NCBI RefSeq assembly: GCF_019654915.1
Contig: NZ_BPET01000048.1
Location: 1 to 47,380, forward strand
DNA length: 47,380 bases
DNA from: Shewanella sp. MBTL60-007
GTDB taxonomy: Bacteria; Pseudomonadota; Gammaproteobacteria; Enterobacterales; Shewanellaceae
Reading direction: 5' to 3'
Shown: positions 34,384-43,884 of the stretch, one piece after another
Layout: each line of letters starts with the position of its first letter
Position numbering within the stretch: position 1 is the first letter of the stretch
Translations under genes and position numbers: made by a program
The notes under the pieces: generated by a model
What the model saw: the letters and a program-made list of their open reading frames with translations, nothing else
Told to the model about the DNA's origin: nothing
Database searches by the model: none

Positions 34384-36801
34384 TTAATCGTTAAGCTCAG
34401 GAAAGCGTAATCGCACCTCATGGGTGACATCTAGTAGCTCACCAACGCCAATAATATTCCAAAGCTGCTCCTCTAGCTTTTTGGCTTTATGGGAGGCGTG
34501 GATCTGGATGTAGTCTCGTTCTTTGCGAATATAGTTTAAGTCGGGTTTGCCTGTCGCGCCGCGATAGACTCTCAGCGCCATAAATTCACCAAGGTTCTGG
34601 CTACGCTGAATAAAGCTCAATTGCTGCGAGCGTTCAGGTAGATCCTGCTCACCGATACAGCGTACTTTTATCTGTCCTTGGGACATACGTGAGATCTGCA
34701 CATAGACTTCAAAATGGGATAAACCATGTTGTGGTTTCATTGTGCGAATTGGTGTGATGAAGTCACGCTTTAGTCTATCGTTATTTAGCAGTGGCGCGAG
34801 ATCATACTCAGTAGTGCTATCACGCTGAGAGGCAAAAATATTGGCGACATGGTTTTGCTCGGTGCCTATGCCTAGCGTTGAGATATAGGCTGATTTTTCC
34901 GTACGCTCTAGATAGTAAGGTAAAGAGGCGAGCTTACGCATGACGATGTTTTTCATGCCATCGGCCAGTTCTTTAACGTCTTGATTGTTCTCGCTGAGTT
35001 TTTCTAGTTTTTCGCGGTTATGTTCAATTAACTGATTTAAGAACTCGACTCCCACATGAGGCGTATGACCTATTTGCGCCGCAAAGTGCAAGGTCACGCC
35101 ATCTTTACGGGTGCGGATTAAGCGATAGGGCAGGGACTGAAGCATACGCTTGCCTGCGATAGCTTGCAGCTTAGGGAAGCTAGTTAAAACTGGCTCAGCT
35201 TGATTGAACTTGACGGGAGTTGAGAGGGTGAGCTTCATGCCGCGGCTGGAGATATCGTCAGTACTCGCTATGGTATGGATCTCGCCTTGGCTTAGCATCA
35301 CTGCAGTTTTAAAGGCGAAGCGTGATTCGTTGCGTCGCTCGCTAAATTGCAGTGAGATCGGTTTTATGGCGTGTTGAGTTATTTTCTGTTGACCAAAAAT
35401 TTTCAGTTCATTTACACTGACTTGAGTCTCGCTAGCTAAATGAACGGCGCTCCAACTCTTATACTGCTCTGCCGCTTTCTCTGGGGTGATATCACTAAGC
35501 TGCAGCACATGAGTAAATGCGCCAAGTTGTGCTTCGGTGAGCGCTGAATAGCGCGCTTCATCCCCAGGTAGGACACTGGCCTTGTAGGATTGCTGATGAT
35601 CTATCACTTGCTTGGTGACTTTAAAAATGCGAAAGCTAGCCTTGTTAGAGGCAAAGTTGAGCAAAAGTGCCAACAGGTTACGTGCCTTGAGCTCGGCTAA
35701 GCTAGCTGAGTAAAAGTAGAGCGCCCCTCGAGCTCTAAAAGTAAAGCTGAAAAACAGAGTGTGGGGGCTATTGTCTTCAGAGTCGATGATGCACTTGATT
35801 CTAGCTGGGGTAAGGAAGGCACCTAGCTGACTAATATTATCTTCATCTTTAAAGTACTCACTGACACTTTGGTTATCACGACTCAGTAGCATATGACTCA
35901 GTGATAGTCTTACCTCGTCGGTATCACTCTCGCGGCCTTTGCCACTAACAAACAGTGGTAGGTGTGGCAGGTGCGGCAGGTAATGGCGTTCAAACCCCAG
36001 TCCTTTTGTCGTTACTAAGACATCATTGACATCGACCTTGTAGCGAAATTTATAACCTCGGATCAGTTTTTCTAGCATTTGAGCTAATGCTTCGCTGCCG
36101 GAAACTCGCTTTAACCTTAACCAGCAGTATTCATGATTCTCTTCAGCATCGACAATTTGATAGTCGATACCCTGTTGCAGATCCTCATGGTAGTACTCTT
36201 TCCCAAGTTCCAATAGCTTGATACGAACGGGTATATGAGACTGTAACCCCTGCTTTGTTGGAATACGGATCCTAGCGCCGCCAACGGAGAGATCGACCGT
36301 GATCCCCTTTAAGCTAAGATGCCCCTGAATCACACTGATCCGCATGCTGTAGTTCATACGCTCTTCGCTACGGGCAAAGTAACTGCCTAATACCACGGCC
36401 TTAGCAACAAATGGTGAGGCATCGACGGCGACTTCATTCTGGCTAGATTGCCGTTGTTTTAGAATTCGACGCTTGTGAGCCTCAATCACCTGCTCGTATA
36501 CACCTAAGGTATACTCGTCGCGATAGAGGGCGAGAGCCTCTAAAAACCTTTCTTTAGCAGGGGCGTCTAGGTAATGTTGCTGGCCTGCAAAAGTAAACTC
36601 CTCACAGTCGAGTTCGGTTTTATTGCGTAGATCGATCAGTCTCGTGCAGGCTGAAGCCAGTCTATTGAGCTCCATCTTGAGTAAAAAACGAGTTGAATTG
36701 GTTTCATCGGCAGTAAGTTGTTCGAATAGCTCCGAAAACTCAGGCTCCATTAATAGGGGTTTTAACTGTTCAATAAGAGCTTTATGCAATTCTAAAGTCA
36801 T
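34384..36801 (-). CDS. Large protein with two PilZ domains
   Basis: The 805-residue cytoplasmic protein has two PilZ-type c-di-GMP sites: R144xxxR148 with D170-x-S-x-x-G175, and R490xxxR494 with D516-x-S-x-x-G521. Helical regions flank them (1-120, 590-640), and there is no membrane segment. Such large PilZ proteins are found in Shewanella and relatives; their target is not known. A second, small PilZ gene (38722-39123) stands on the other side of radA. Its promoter would lie in or beside the MITE-like element that starts 48 bases upstream. Confidence 0.88.
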   Translation of the reverse strand: MTLELHKALIEQLKPLLMEPEFSELFEQLTADETNSTRFLLKMELNRLASACTRLIDLRNKTELDCEEFTFAGQQHYLDAPAKERFLEALALYRDEYTLGVYEQVIEAHKRRILKQRQSSQNEVAVDASPFVAKAVVLGSYFARSEERMNYSMRISVIQGHLSLKGITVDLSVGGARIRIPTKQGLQSHIPVRIKLLELGKEYYHEDLQQGIDYQIVDAEENHEYCWLRLKRVSGSEALAQMLEKLIRGYKFRYKVDVNDVLVTTKGLGFERHYLPHLPHLPLFVSGKGRESDTDEVRLSLSHMLLSRDNQSVSEYFKDEDNISQLGAFLTPARIKCIIDSEDNSPHTLFFSFTFRARGALYFYSASLAELKARNLLALLLNFASNKASFRIFKVTKQVIDHQQSYKASVLPGDEARYSALTEAQLGAFTHVLQLSDITPEKAAEQYKSWSAVHLASETQVSVNELKIFGQQKITQHAIKPISLQFSERRNESRFAFKTAVMLSQGEIHTIASTDDISSRGMKLTLSTPVKFNQAEPVLTSFPKLQAIAGKRMLQSLPYRLIRTRKDGVTLHFAAQIGHTPHVGVEFLNQLIEHNREKLEKLSENNQDVKELADGMKNIVMRKLASLPYYLERTEKSAYISTLGIGTEQNHVANIFASQRDSTTEYDLAPLLNNDRLKRDFITPIRTMKPQHGLSHFEVYVQISRMSQGQIKVRCIGEQDLPERSQQLSFIQRSQNLGEFMALRVYRGATGKPDLNYIRKERDYIQIHASHKAKKLEEQLWNIIGVGELLDVTHEVRLRFPELND

Positions 36802-36849
36802 TAATCACTTCTTTTGGGATGCTAAATAGAGCGATGGCTGATAGGATTT

Positions 36850-37167
36850 TATACCAATCAGTATAAAGATCTGAACGCTCAGCGAGAGTTTAGCGGTTCT
36901 GAGGCAAGGTCATTAAATGCTCCTGCTTGAATGACATTCACCACATCCATGTGGTTTGCAACGAGTGAAGAGCATAGTTATTCTACGGTTAAGCTCGTTA
37001 ACACTGCATCAGAGGCGCTAAAACTCGCCATTTTGGAGCGTTTTTGGCTGCCTACTTCTGCGTTGAACAGCTTCACAAGGGAGTAACCATTCTTTCAGCT
37101 ATTCGCCTTGAATTAGTTTGCCAAAAAGCGCTCTGAGTAGATCAGCTTCTTATATTGATTGGTATTA
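36850..37167. repeat. MITE-like element, 318 bp
   Basis: The ends are inverted repeats: TATACCAATCAGTATAA at 36850-36866 and its counterpart TTATATTGATTGGTATTA at 37150-37167, with similarity reaching about 35 bp inward. It has no reading frame of note. A shorter related copy in opposite orientation is at 13095-13262. It fills most of the 466-base gap between the PilZ gene and radA, leaving about 100 bases for the radA promoter. Confidence 0.7.
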
Positions 37168-37267
37168 GACATTTTTTTAAGGGAGTATTCGCTTATTACC
37201 CCTACTTTAATTAGTATCGGCCAATATTGGCATTACTTTACCGATTTTATGTGATTTAGAAAGGGCT

Positions 37268-38641
37268 ATGGCAAAGAACAAAACAGCTTACGTATGTAAT
37301 GAATGCGGTCAGGATTTTCCTCGCTGGCAGGGACAATGTAGTGCCTGTCAGGAGTGGAACACCATTAGTGAACTGAAGATCTCGGCGATTAAACCCGCTC
37401 GCGCTTCGGTTTCTGGTTACGCGGGCTCTGTGGGCGGCGGCTCAAAAAAATTAAACGAGATTGAAGAGTTTGAAGCTCAAAAGATGCTCACAGGGATTGG
37501 CGAGCTTGACCGCGTCCTCTGCGGAGGGTTGACCACGGGATCGGTGAATATTATTTCAGGGGATCCGGGGGCGGGTAAAACCACGATTCTATCGGATCTT
37601 GTCTCTCGCATGTCGCAGTTAATGCCATCTCTTTACTGTACTGCCGAAGAGTCACTGTCTCAGTTTAAAAACCGAGTCAATCGCCTTAAGTTAGACTGCA
37701 ATGAAGACAACCTCTATTTGATGGCAGAAACCAGTGTCGAAGCCATTATCGCCGAATTAGAAGAGAAGAAGATTAAGTTTGCGGTAATCGATTCGATTCA
37801 GGCGGTAGTGACTGATTTAGCTAACGGTAGCCCAGGCTCGCCATCACAGGTTAAAGGCAGTGCCCAAGCATTAACTCAGTATTGTAAGCAAAACAATGTG
37901 ACCATGTTTTTAGTGGCGCACGTTAATAAGAATAATGAAACTGCCGGGCCGCAAACGCTTATTCATATCGTCGATTGTTTGACCCACATCGAGTGTAACG
38001 ACGGTCAGGTGCGTACCCTTAGGGCGAATAAGAACCGTTTTGGCGATGTCGACACTGTGGGCATATTTAAGATGACTGAGCGCGGCATGATAAGTGTCGA
38101 TAATCCGAGTGAGATCTTTCTGTCGGGCTCAACCACCGAGTCACCGGGAGCCGCAATCACCTGTATCCGTAAGGGCAATCGTAACCTACTGCTTGAGATC
38201 CAGTGTTTAACTACTGAAACCGAAGCTGAGTTTCCCCAGCGCGTTTGTGTGGGCTTAAATATGAACCGAATCAAGATGCTGACCGGTATCTTGCGTAAGC
38301 ACACTAAGACCAAAATCTTCCACGACACCTACTTTAACTTGGTGGGCGGGCTTAAGATTGATGAGTCTGAAACCTGTATTGATTTGGCGTTGGTGACGGC
38401 GTTGCTCAGTAGCTTGAATGACTTTGTAGTACCGAGAACAACCTGCATCATGGGGGAACTGAGTTTAAACGGTGACGTTCGCCCTATCGACAGTGGCGTG
38501 CCACGAGTCAGGGAGGCGATTCAGCATGGCTTCACCGAGATTTTTATTCCCTATCGTAATTACCATAAGTCTATGGAAGGCTCTGGAGCGAAGATTATTC
38601 CGGTGAAGACGATTCATGAGTTGCTAGAGTTAATCAACTAG
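37268..38641 (+). CDS. radA: DNA repair protein RadA
   Basis: RadA is a RecA-like ATPase that speeds branch migration in recombination. The 457-residue protein has the N-terminal zinc finger (C10, C13, C24, C27), a Walker A motif GDPGAGKTT (98-106), the KNRFG motif typical of RadA, and a C-terminal Lon-like domain. Length agrees with E. coli RadA (460). AGAAAGG precedes the start. The hairpin after the gene closes the transcript. Confidence 0.96.
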   Translation: MAKNKTAYVCNECGQDFPRWQGQCSACQEWNTISELKISAIKPARASVSGYAGSVGGGSKKLNEIEEFEAQKMLTGIGELDRVLCGGLTTGSVNIISGDPGAGKTTILSDLVSRMSQLMPSLYCTAEESLSQFKNRVNRLKLDCNEDNLYLMAETSVEAIIAELEEKKIKFAVIDSIQAVVTDLANGSPGSPSQVKGSAQALTQYCKQNNVTMFLVAHVNKNNETAGPQTLIHIVDCLTHIECNDGQVRTLRANKNRFGDVDTVGIFKMTERGMISVDNPSEIFLSGSTTESPGAAITCIRKGNRNLLLEIQCLTTETEAEFPQRVCVGLNMNRIKMLTGILRKHTKTKIFHDTYFNLVGGLKIDESETCIDLALVTALLSSLNDFVVPRTTCIMGELSLNGDVRPIDSGVPRVREAIQHGFTEIFIPYRNYHKSMEGSGAKIIPVKTIHELLELIN

Positions 38642-38656
38642 CGATTCATCCACAAC

Positions 38657-38687
38657 AAAAGCGTCGCAAAAATTGCGGCGCTTTTAT
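38657..38687 (+). terminator. Terminator after radA
   Basis: AAAAGCGTCGCAA pairs with TTGCGGCGCTTTT (one G-T pair) with a three-base loop and a short T tail. Confidence 0.8.
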
Positions 38688-38721
38688 CTGACGCTATCCG
38701 TTATCGCAGTCGACTTGTCTA

Positions 38722-39123
38722 CTACTGAGAGTTGGAATTTAAGTTAGAGCCTAAGCTAGCGCAGTTATCCGGCTTGAATAACCGTTCTAATTCTCTATCG
38801 AGTAGAGTGGAATCGCCTAAGTTTAGTTCCAGTAGTCTGCGAAGGTGACTAATACTCTCAACATCGATGTGCTGGCAGGCAAGACCTAGGTGTTGATTTT
38901 CCCTGTGTACTAATTTTGTTAGCATTGAGACCTTAAATTCAGGCTCCTGAAGGCTGAACTCCAGTGTTAGTTCGCTGCCACAAAAGCTAAAGTCTTGAGG
39001 GAGTTCGACTAAGGCGCCATTAAGGCTAATATCCAATAGCTTGGTTGCCCAGCAGCTATCATGATTGATTAACTGGGCATCCGTAGCAAATATTATCCGC
39101 GAAAATAATCGTCTGTCATCCAT
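38722..39123 (-). CDS. Small PilZ-domain protein
   Basis: The 133-residue protein has one PilZ domain with R5xxxR9 and D31-x-S33-x-x-G36, both complete, so c-di-GMP binding is likely. It ends with an acidic/Ser-Asn tail. The stop is convergent with radA. It is the second PilZ gene beside radA. The partner process (motility, biofilm) cannot be told from sequence. Confidence 0.87.
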   Translation of the reverse strand: MDDRRLFSRIIFATDAQLINHDSCWATKLLDISLNGALVELPQDFSFCGSELTLEFSLQEPEFKVSMLTKLVHRENQHLGLACQHIDVESISHLRRLLELNLGDSTLLDRELERLFKPDNCASLGSNLNSNSQ

Positions 39124-39238
39124 ATCTAACCGTGATCCCTACAGCGTGTATCATTATCTTATGGCAATCATAGCTAAGTGACTATGGTTGTACAAATTTC
39201 AAGCGGATAAATTGACCTTAGATGGTAAGTTGGAACAG

Positions 39239-39769
39239 TCAAGCGGTCTGCTCATCAAAGCACTGAGCCTGTCTATAGGGCATTAGACTGCGGGTTAATA
39301 TCAGCAGTGTGACAACTTGATATACGATCCCTGACCAAGAGCTTAGGTAGACGGAAAGCGTTAAGTTAAGTAGGTTGCTTATCATCATCGCCGAGCGCAA
39401 TTTAGTACCACTTGAGTAAAAGAGCGCAAAGCTCATCAGCACGGCGCTTGCCACAGCGCACCATTCGCTCCAATGCTCGGCAAATATCCATCCCTGTAGA
39501 AGGGCAATACTCGAAAACAGAGCAGGCAAGCCCCTTTGATGGCTGCGGGTTCGACATGTCGCGAAACGTAAAAGATTAAGCAGCTGATTAAACATGCCTA
39601 AGCTGCTGCCAAGCAAACCTAAGTGAACTGCAGTCAGGCTTGAAGCAATCAGATTACCAGAGAGTAATTGTCGATCATTTTTCTGAGAGTTGGCCCACCA
39701 ACCCACTGCCATCGAAATGAAGCCTAAGACTTGCGCCCATAATAACGCGTGATGTGATAATTCAAACAC
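39239..39769 (-). CDS. ygjV: YgjV-family inner-membrane protein
   Basis: The 176-residue protein has about five membrane segments (about 10-25, 42-60, 82-98, 104-120, 130-160) and the YgjV pattern (LGFISMAVGWWANSQKNDRQLL at the start, with an early polar loop). It is found as an inner-membrane protein of unknown role in proteobacteria. It lies alone, 115 bases upstream of the small PilZ gene on the same strand. Confidence 0.8.
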   Translation of the reverse strand: MFELSHHALLWAQVLGFISMAVGWWANSQKNDRQLLSGNLIASSLTAVHLGLLGSSLGMFNQLLNLLRFATCRTRSHQRGLPALFSSIALLQGWIFAEHWSEWCAVASAVLMSFALFYSSGTKLRSAMMISNLLNLTLSVYLSSWSGIVYQVVTLLILTRSLMPYRQAQCFDEQTA

Positions 39770-39962
39770 TAAACTGCAAAACCTAAAAACGGAAAAAAGG
39801 CTTGGTATTGTCGTTTTTTTGAACGCTAAAGCTGTGATCGTAAGCGTTTAACTCGGTTTTAATTATTCACATTTTGTTGGAGTTGTGAGCCAGCTCTCGC
39901 TATATCAGGGTTGCCTAAATTAACTTGCTTAGTGAGAGGCGACGACAGTCACTATTGTCTCT

Positions 39963-41150
39963 TTAAAATCCGCTGCCAACATTGATATACAAAGCGGTGT
40001 CCTCTGGACCGCGAGCAACATCGACTCCCATGTGTAAGCCGTACCGCCTTGCTATGGTGTATCTAAAGCCTGCACCGTAAGCATTTTGCATCTCGCTGTC
40101 CCACATATCGCGGCTACTCTTGCCTGTGACTCCAGTTCCAGCAAAAGAGAGTAACATCCAGCGAGGGTTTAGCTTCCACATGATTTGTACTTCGCCTGAG
40201 CCAACGTTTTGACCCTGATAGCGATTTTTGGGGATGCCACGTAGATGGATAAAGGGGTAGGTGAAAATCGGCAGGCGCCCGTTGCTGTCTATGGTTTGAT
40301 ATTGCAGTTTTAAACCTAAGGTGAGGCTGTTTGATAGCGACCAATAGTTCAGCCCCTTAACATTAAGTGTTTGGTAGTTGTAATCACTACCGAGATCTTT
40401 ACTAAACCAATCGTATTCGAGCAGGTAATTGTAGCCGCTGGTGGGCATGAAGAAGTTGTTTAAGCTATCGTATTCGGCAATGGCGCCAATCGAGGAGATT
40501 TTAGGGGGTCTGTTGATAATATCTGCGAGCCTATCTGCAAGTTCAGGTGGGATATTTTCAAATTCACGGCGACTGCTTAAGTCTAGGCTGACATACTTTT
40601 GTGATATCCCAAGAAACAGAGGGCTTTCATCGATACGAAATTGCAGCTTTTGAATAACACCAAAACCCTGCATATTCATGTCTAACGACAAGTCTTGGGC
40701 AAAGTCTCTCTGGCTGTAAAAGCTCATATTGATATCGCCATAACCCCCACCGACAAGGTAGCGAATGCTGTCTTCTGCCCAGGTTTGCCTGTGACCTGCA
40801 AATGCCATCTTAGTGCCGTTATCTGTTGCGCCAAGGCCAACAACCGAGATCCCCGGCGTTAATAGCTGTGCGCCGCCATCGATTGAGTGAGTGGCAAGCT
40901 CTTTACGTGCCTGTTGTTGCTGGGCACTTTCATGTAAAAACATCCCCATAACGGCAATGCCGTTACCCACCGCAGGTTCGGTGATAATCGTTGGGACGGG
41001 TAAAAAACCATAGGCGTTTTCTGCAAGGTATTGTCCAGCATCAAAGTAGCCATCGATAGGATCGAAAAACTCAACTGCCGCGATAGTGTCAAATGCTAGA
41101 GAGCCTATGATAGCGGCAAGGCTAATGTTGGCTATTTTGTTGATGGGCAT
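39963..41150 (-). CDS. BamA/TamA-type outer-membrane barrel without POTRA domains
   Basis: From ATG 41150 the product has 395 residues with a signal peptide (about 1-25, ending TIAA); a frame from 41210 adds 20 residues unlike a signal. After about 50 residues the remaining 330 match a D15/Omp85 barrel, with alternating aromatic residues and a C-terminal Gly-Ser-Gly-Phe. There are no POTRA domains, so it is a barrel-only relative and likely not part of the BAM machine itself. Its role could be in lipid or metal-related export, but that is open. It is divergent from the solute-binding gene. Confidence 0.84.
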   Translation of the reverse strand: MPINKIANISLAAIIGSLAFDTIAAVEFFDPIDGYFDAGQYLAENAYGFLPVPTIITEPAVGNGIAVMGMFLHESAQQQQARKELATHSIDGGAQLLTPGISVVGLGATDNGTKMAFAGHRQTWAEDSIRYLVGGGYGDINMSFYSQRDFAQDLSLDMNMQGFGVIQKLQFRIDESPLFLGISQKYVSLDLSSRREFENIPPELADRLADIINRPPKISSIGAIAEYDSLNNFFMPTSGYNYLLEYDWFSKDLGSDYNYQTLNVKGLNYWSLSNSLTLGLKLQYQTIDSNGRLPIFTYPFIHLRGIPKNRYQGQNVGSGEVQIMWKLNPRWMLLSFAGTGVTGKSSRDMWDSEMQNAYGAGFRYTIARRYGLHMGVDVARGPEDTALYINVGSGF

Positions 41151-41376
41151 ACTGTTTTTCTTATAATCTGTGTTTTGCGTATAGTATAAGTTAAAGTATA
41201 AAAAGAACAATAAAGTAACAAGTTGATAACTAGGTTGTCAGTGCAGATGGTTATACCCCATGAAATGCGCTTACCACCTTCGCGGATGAGCCTGAATAAC
41301 GGTTTCAATTTTTAGATGATTCGGCCATCATAGCTACATATCAAGGTGTACCAAGCGTTGGTGGTAGGAATATCAG

Positions 41377-42357
41377 ATGGTTAGCAGAAGTAAGCCTCTT
41401 AAGCTATTTGCAGCAATAGTGTTCACTATAGCGAGCTGCCAATTGTTAGCTAAGGATGCCACAGCACAAGGTCGCGAAGCGACACCCACCTTGGAAAGTA
41501 CGAGAGTTGTTAAAGAGTCCCAAGGGCAAACAGCATCGAGTTCTGATTTGCCTATGGCGCCCCAAGTGGTGAAGTATTACCAGCAGGATTCCCGCTTCAA
41601 CTACCGTATTGCACTGCTTAACTTAGTGTTAGAGAAAACCGCTGCGAAGTATGGCCTCGCCAAACTGGAGCCTCTAGCGCAGGTGGTCAGCCAGAGTCGC
41701 GGTCTGGTAATGTTGCAAGATAACCAGATTGATGTGGTTTTTCTCGCGACAACCAAGCAGCGGGAGCAAAGATTCTTACCTGTAAAAATTCCGATTATGC
41801 GTGGGATCTTAGGCTTACGTTTACTGCTTATCCATAGAGATAACATTGAGCGTTTCGCCGCAGTGGCAAACTCTGCAACAAATAGTTTTGGGCAATTTAA
41901 GCAGCTTGAGGCTGGCTTTGTATTTCATTGGGCGGATTTGGCTATCTTAGAAAGTAATCATATTCCAGTACAGAAGCAGCCTAACTATGAAAACCTATTT
42001 GCTATGCTAAATGCCAAACGCTTTGATTACTTTCCCCGTGGTGTTAATGAAGCCTGGCGGGAACTTGCCGAACATTCAAAAGCCTTTCCAGATCTGGTTA
42101 TTGATAAACATATCGCACTGCAATATGAATACCCTGTGTATTTTTTCGTGAATAACAACAACGGCGCACTAGCCAAGCGTATTGAGGAGGGGCTACATAT
42201 GGCGCTAGCAGACGGCTCATTTAATCGGTTATTCTTAAAGCACCATAAAGCGCAGATAAAGCAAGCACAATTGCCCCAACGCAAACTGTTCTACTTAGAT
42301 AACCCGACGTTGCCGGCGGGTACTCCAGCGATAGATAAAAGCTGGTGGCTGCAGTAG
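41377..42357 (+). CDS. Orphan periplasmic solute-binding protein (SBP_bac_3-like), possible lipoprotein
   Basis: The 326-residue protein starts with a signal peptide whose end, Ile-Ala-Ser-Cys (C21), fits a lipobox. The mature part resembles amino-acid-binding proteins of family 3, but with low likeness: a two-domain pattern with IDVVFLATT and the EYPVYFFVNNN strand. No permease or ATPase genes are near. Such orphan proteins often serve sensing or remain without known function. Confidence 0.75.
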   Translation: MVSRSKPLKLFAAIVFTIASCQLLAKDATAQGREATPTLESTRVVKESQGQTASSSDLPMAPQVVKYYQQDSRFNYRIALLNLVLEKTAAKYGLAKLEPLAQVVSQSRGLVMLQDNQIDVVFLATTKQREQRFLPVKIPIMRGILGLRLLLIHRDNIERFAAVANSATNSFGQFKQLEAGFVFHWADLAILESNHIPVQKQPNYENLFAMLNAKRFDYFPRGVNEAWRELAEHSKAFPDLVIDKHIALQYEYPVYFFVNNNNGALAKRIEEGLHMALADGSFNRLFLKHHKAQIKQAQLPQRKLFYLDNPTLPAGTPAIDKSWWLQ

Positions 42358-42484
42358 ACGATTGCTCATTAGAGTCGTTAACTTCAAGGGCATGTTTAAA
42401 TGTTAGCGCTTATTCACCTTGAGTTCTGGTAAACTCTATGGCTGTTTAGATTGTGATTTATGTATCAAGTTAAGGAATGCCAGC

Positions 42485-43723
42485 GTGTCATTTTCATCAC
42501 TCCCTTTAGGTGACAAACTTCAATGCGTGATTGCACAAAAGGGCTACCAGCAGCCGACAGCGATTCAAGCAGAGGCTATCCCGGCTATTTTAGCTGGCCA
42601 AGATATTATGGCTAGCGCACAAACCGGAACCGGCAAAACCGCGGCATTTACCCTGCCATTATTGCAACGCTTGCTCGATAAGGCGGTTGATACCTCCCTA
42701 CCCAATAAGTTGCCCTCGGCACTGATTTTAGCCCCAACGCGAGAATTGGCTGTACAGGTTAATGCCAACGTCGGTCAATATGCGGCGAATAGTGATATTT
42801 CTAGTGTAGTGATCTATGGTGGCGTGAGTATCGATGCACAGGCGACAAAGCTTAAGGCTGGTTGTGACATAGTGGTGGCGACACCGGGCCGCTTATTGGA
42901 TCACCTTCGTCGCGGCTCATTGAGCCTATCGAGTATCGACTACTTAGTCTTCGATGAAGCAGATCGCATGCTAGACATGGGCTTTATGGATGAAATCAGT
43001 GCGATCTTAAAACAGCTGCCGGCTAAGCGTCAGACTTTGCTGTTCTCGGCGACTTTTAGCTCAGCGATTTACGATTTAAGTAAGAAACTCCTGCATAAGC
43101 CTTTACGCATAGAAGTCGATAAGGCCAATAGTGCGGCAGAGAGTGTCGAACAGATAGTCTATGCGGTTGATAGCGATCGTAAGACCGAGCTACTCTGTCA
43201 TTTAATTAACAAGCATGACTGGCATCAAGTGCTTATTTTTAGCCGCAAAAAACAGACCGCAGACAGTATCGCGCAGAAGATGTTAGCAGCAGGGATCGAG
43301 ACTAAGGCGTTTCATGGTGACTTAGGTCAAGGTGCCCGCGAGCAGGTATTAAACGACTTTAAGCTGGGCAAGATCAAAGCGCTGGTGGCAACCGATGTCG
43401 CGGCAAGAGGGCTGGATATCGTTGAGCTTAAATATGTGGTCAACTACGAGATCCCTTTTGTTGCCGAAGACTACATTCATCGTATCGGTCGTACGGGAAG
43501 AGCTGGCAGTACTGGTAAGGCGGTAACCCTCTATAGTGAAGATGACGCCTTGCTGCTGGAAGAAGTTGAGACGGTACTGGATAAGCGTTTAGCCCCGCAG
43601 TGGCTTACAGGCTTTGAACCCGATCTCACTAAAATGGAGCCCATTAGCCGCAAAAATAGCAAATCTGCTCAGCGCCAAAGAGCAAAGAAACGCGCCTTGG
43701 GTGGCGGTAAACGTCGTCGCTAA
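42485..43723 (+). CDS. DEAD-box RNA helicase
   Basis: I place the start at GTG 42485 because AAGGA stands about ten bases before it and family likeness begins there; a frame from ATG 42419 adds 22 unlikely residues. The 412-residue protein has the full set of motifs: Q motif (PTAIQ), I (AQTGTGKT), Ia (PTRELA), Ib (TPGR), II (DEAD), III (SAT) and VI (HRIGRTGR), and a basic C-terminal tail (KKRALGGGKRRR). It is of the RhlE/SrmB kind; the exact subgroup cannot be fixed. It works in RNA remodelling, perhaps ribosome assembly or cold growth. Confidence 0.93.
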   Translation: MSFSSLPLGDKLQCVIAQKGYQQPTAIQAEAIPAILAGQDIMASAQTGTGKTAAFTLPLLQRLLDKAVDTSLPNKLPSALILAPTRELAVQVNANVGQYAANSDISSVVIYGGVSIDAQATKLKAGCDIVVATPGRLLDHLRRGSLSLSSIDYLVFDEADRMLDMGFMDEISAILKQLPAKRQTLLFSATFSSAIYDLSKKLLHKPLRIEVDKANSAAESVEQIVYAVDSDRKTELLCHLINKHDWHQVLIFSRKKQTADSIAQKMLAAGIETKAFHGDLGQGAREQVLNDFKLGKIKALVATDVAARGLDIVELKYVVNYEIPFVAEDYIHRIGRTGRAGSTGKAVTLYSEDDALLLEEVETVLDKRLAPQWLTGFEPDLTKMEPISRKNSKSAQRQRAKKRALGGGKRRR

Positions 43724-43735
43724 GTAATAGTAAAT

Positions 43736-43762
43736 AAAGCAGTGCTTAAGCACTGCTTTTTT
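43736..43762 (+). terminator. Terminator after the helicase gene
   Basis: AAAGCAGTGC pairs with GCACTGCTTT with a TTAA loop and a T tail. Confidence 0.86.
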
Positions 43763-43788
43763 CGTTTTATAGCGTCGAAGGAGAGTTA

Positions 43789-43817
43789 TTGACAAGTTAA
43801 TGGATGTTTTTATTGAT
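43789..43817 (+). promoter_or_regulatory. Candidate promoter of the purine permease leader
   Basis: A perfect TTGACA (43789-43794) is followed after 16 bases by TATTGA (43811-43816). It would give a leader of about 240 bases before the permease start. Confidence 0.45.
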
Positions 43818-43884
43818 ACTAATCAAAAATATTCTTGGTTAACTATTTCCGCCGTCTCGATTGCTGTAAACTCCGCGCCAACAA

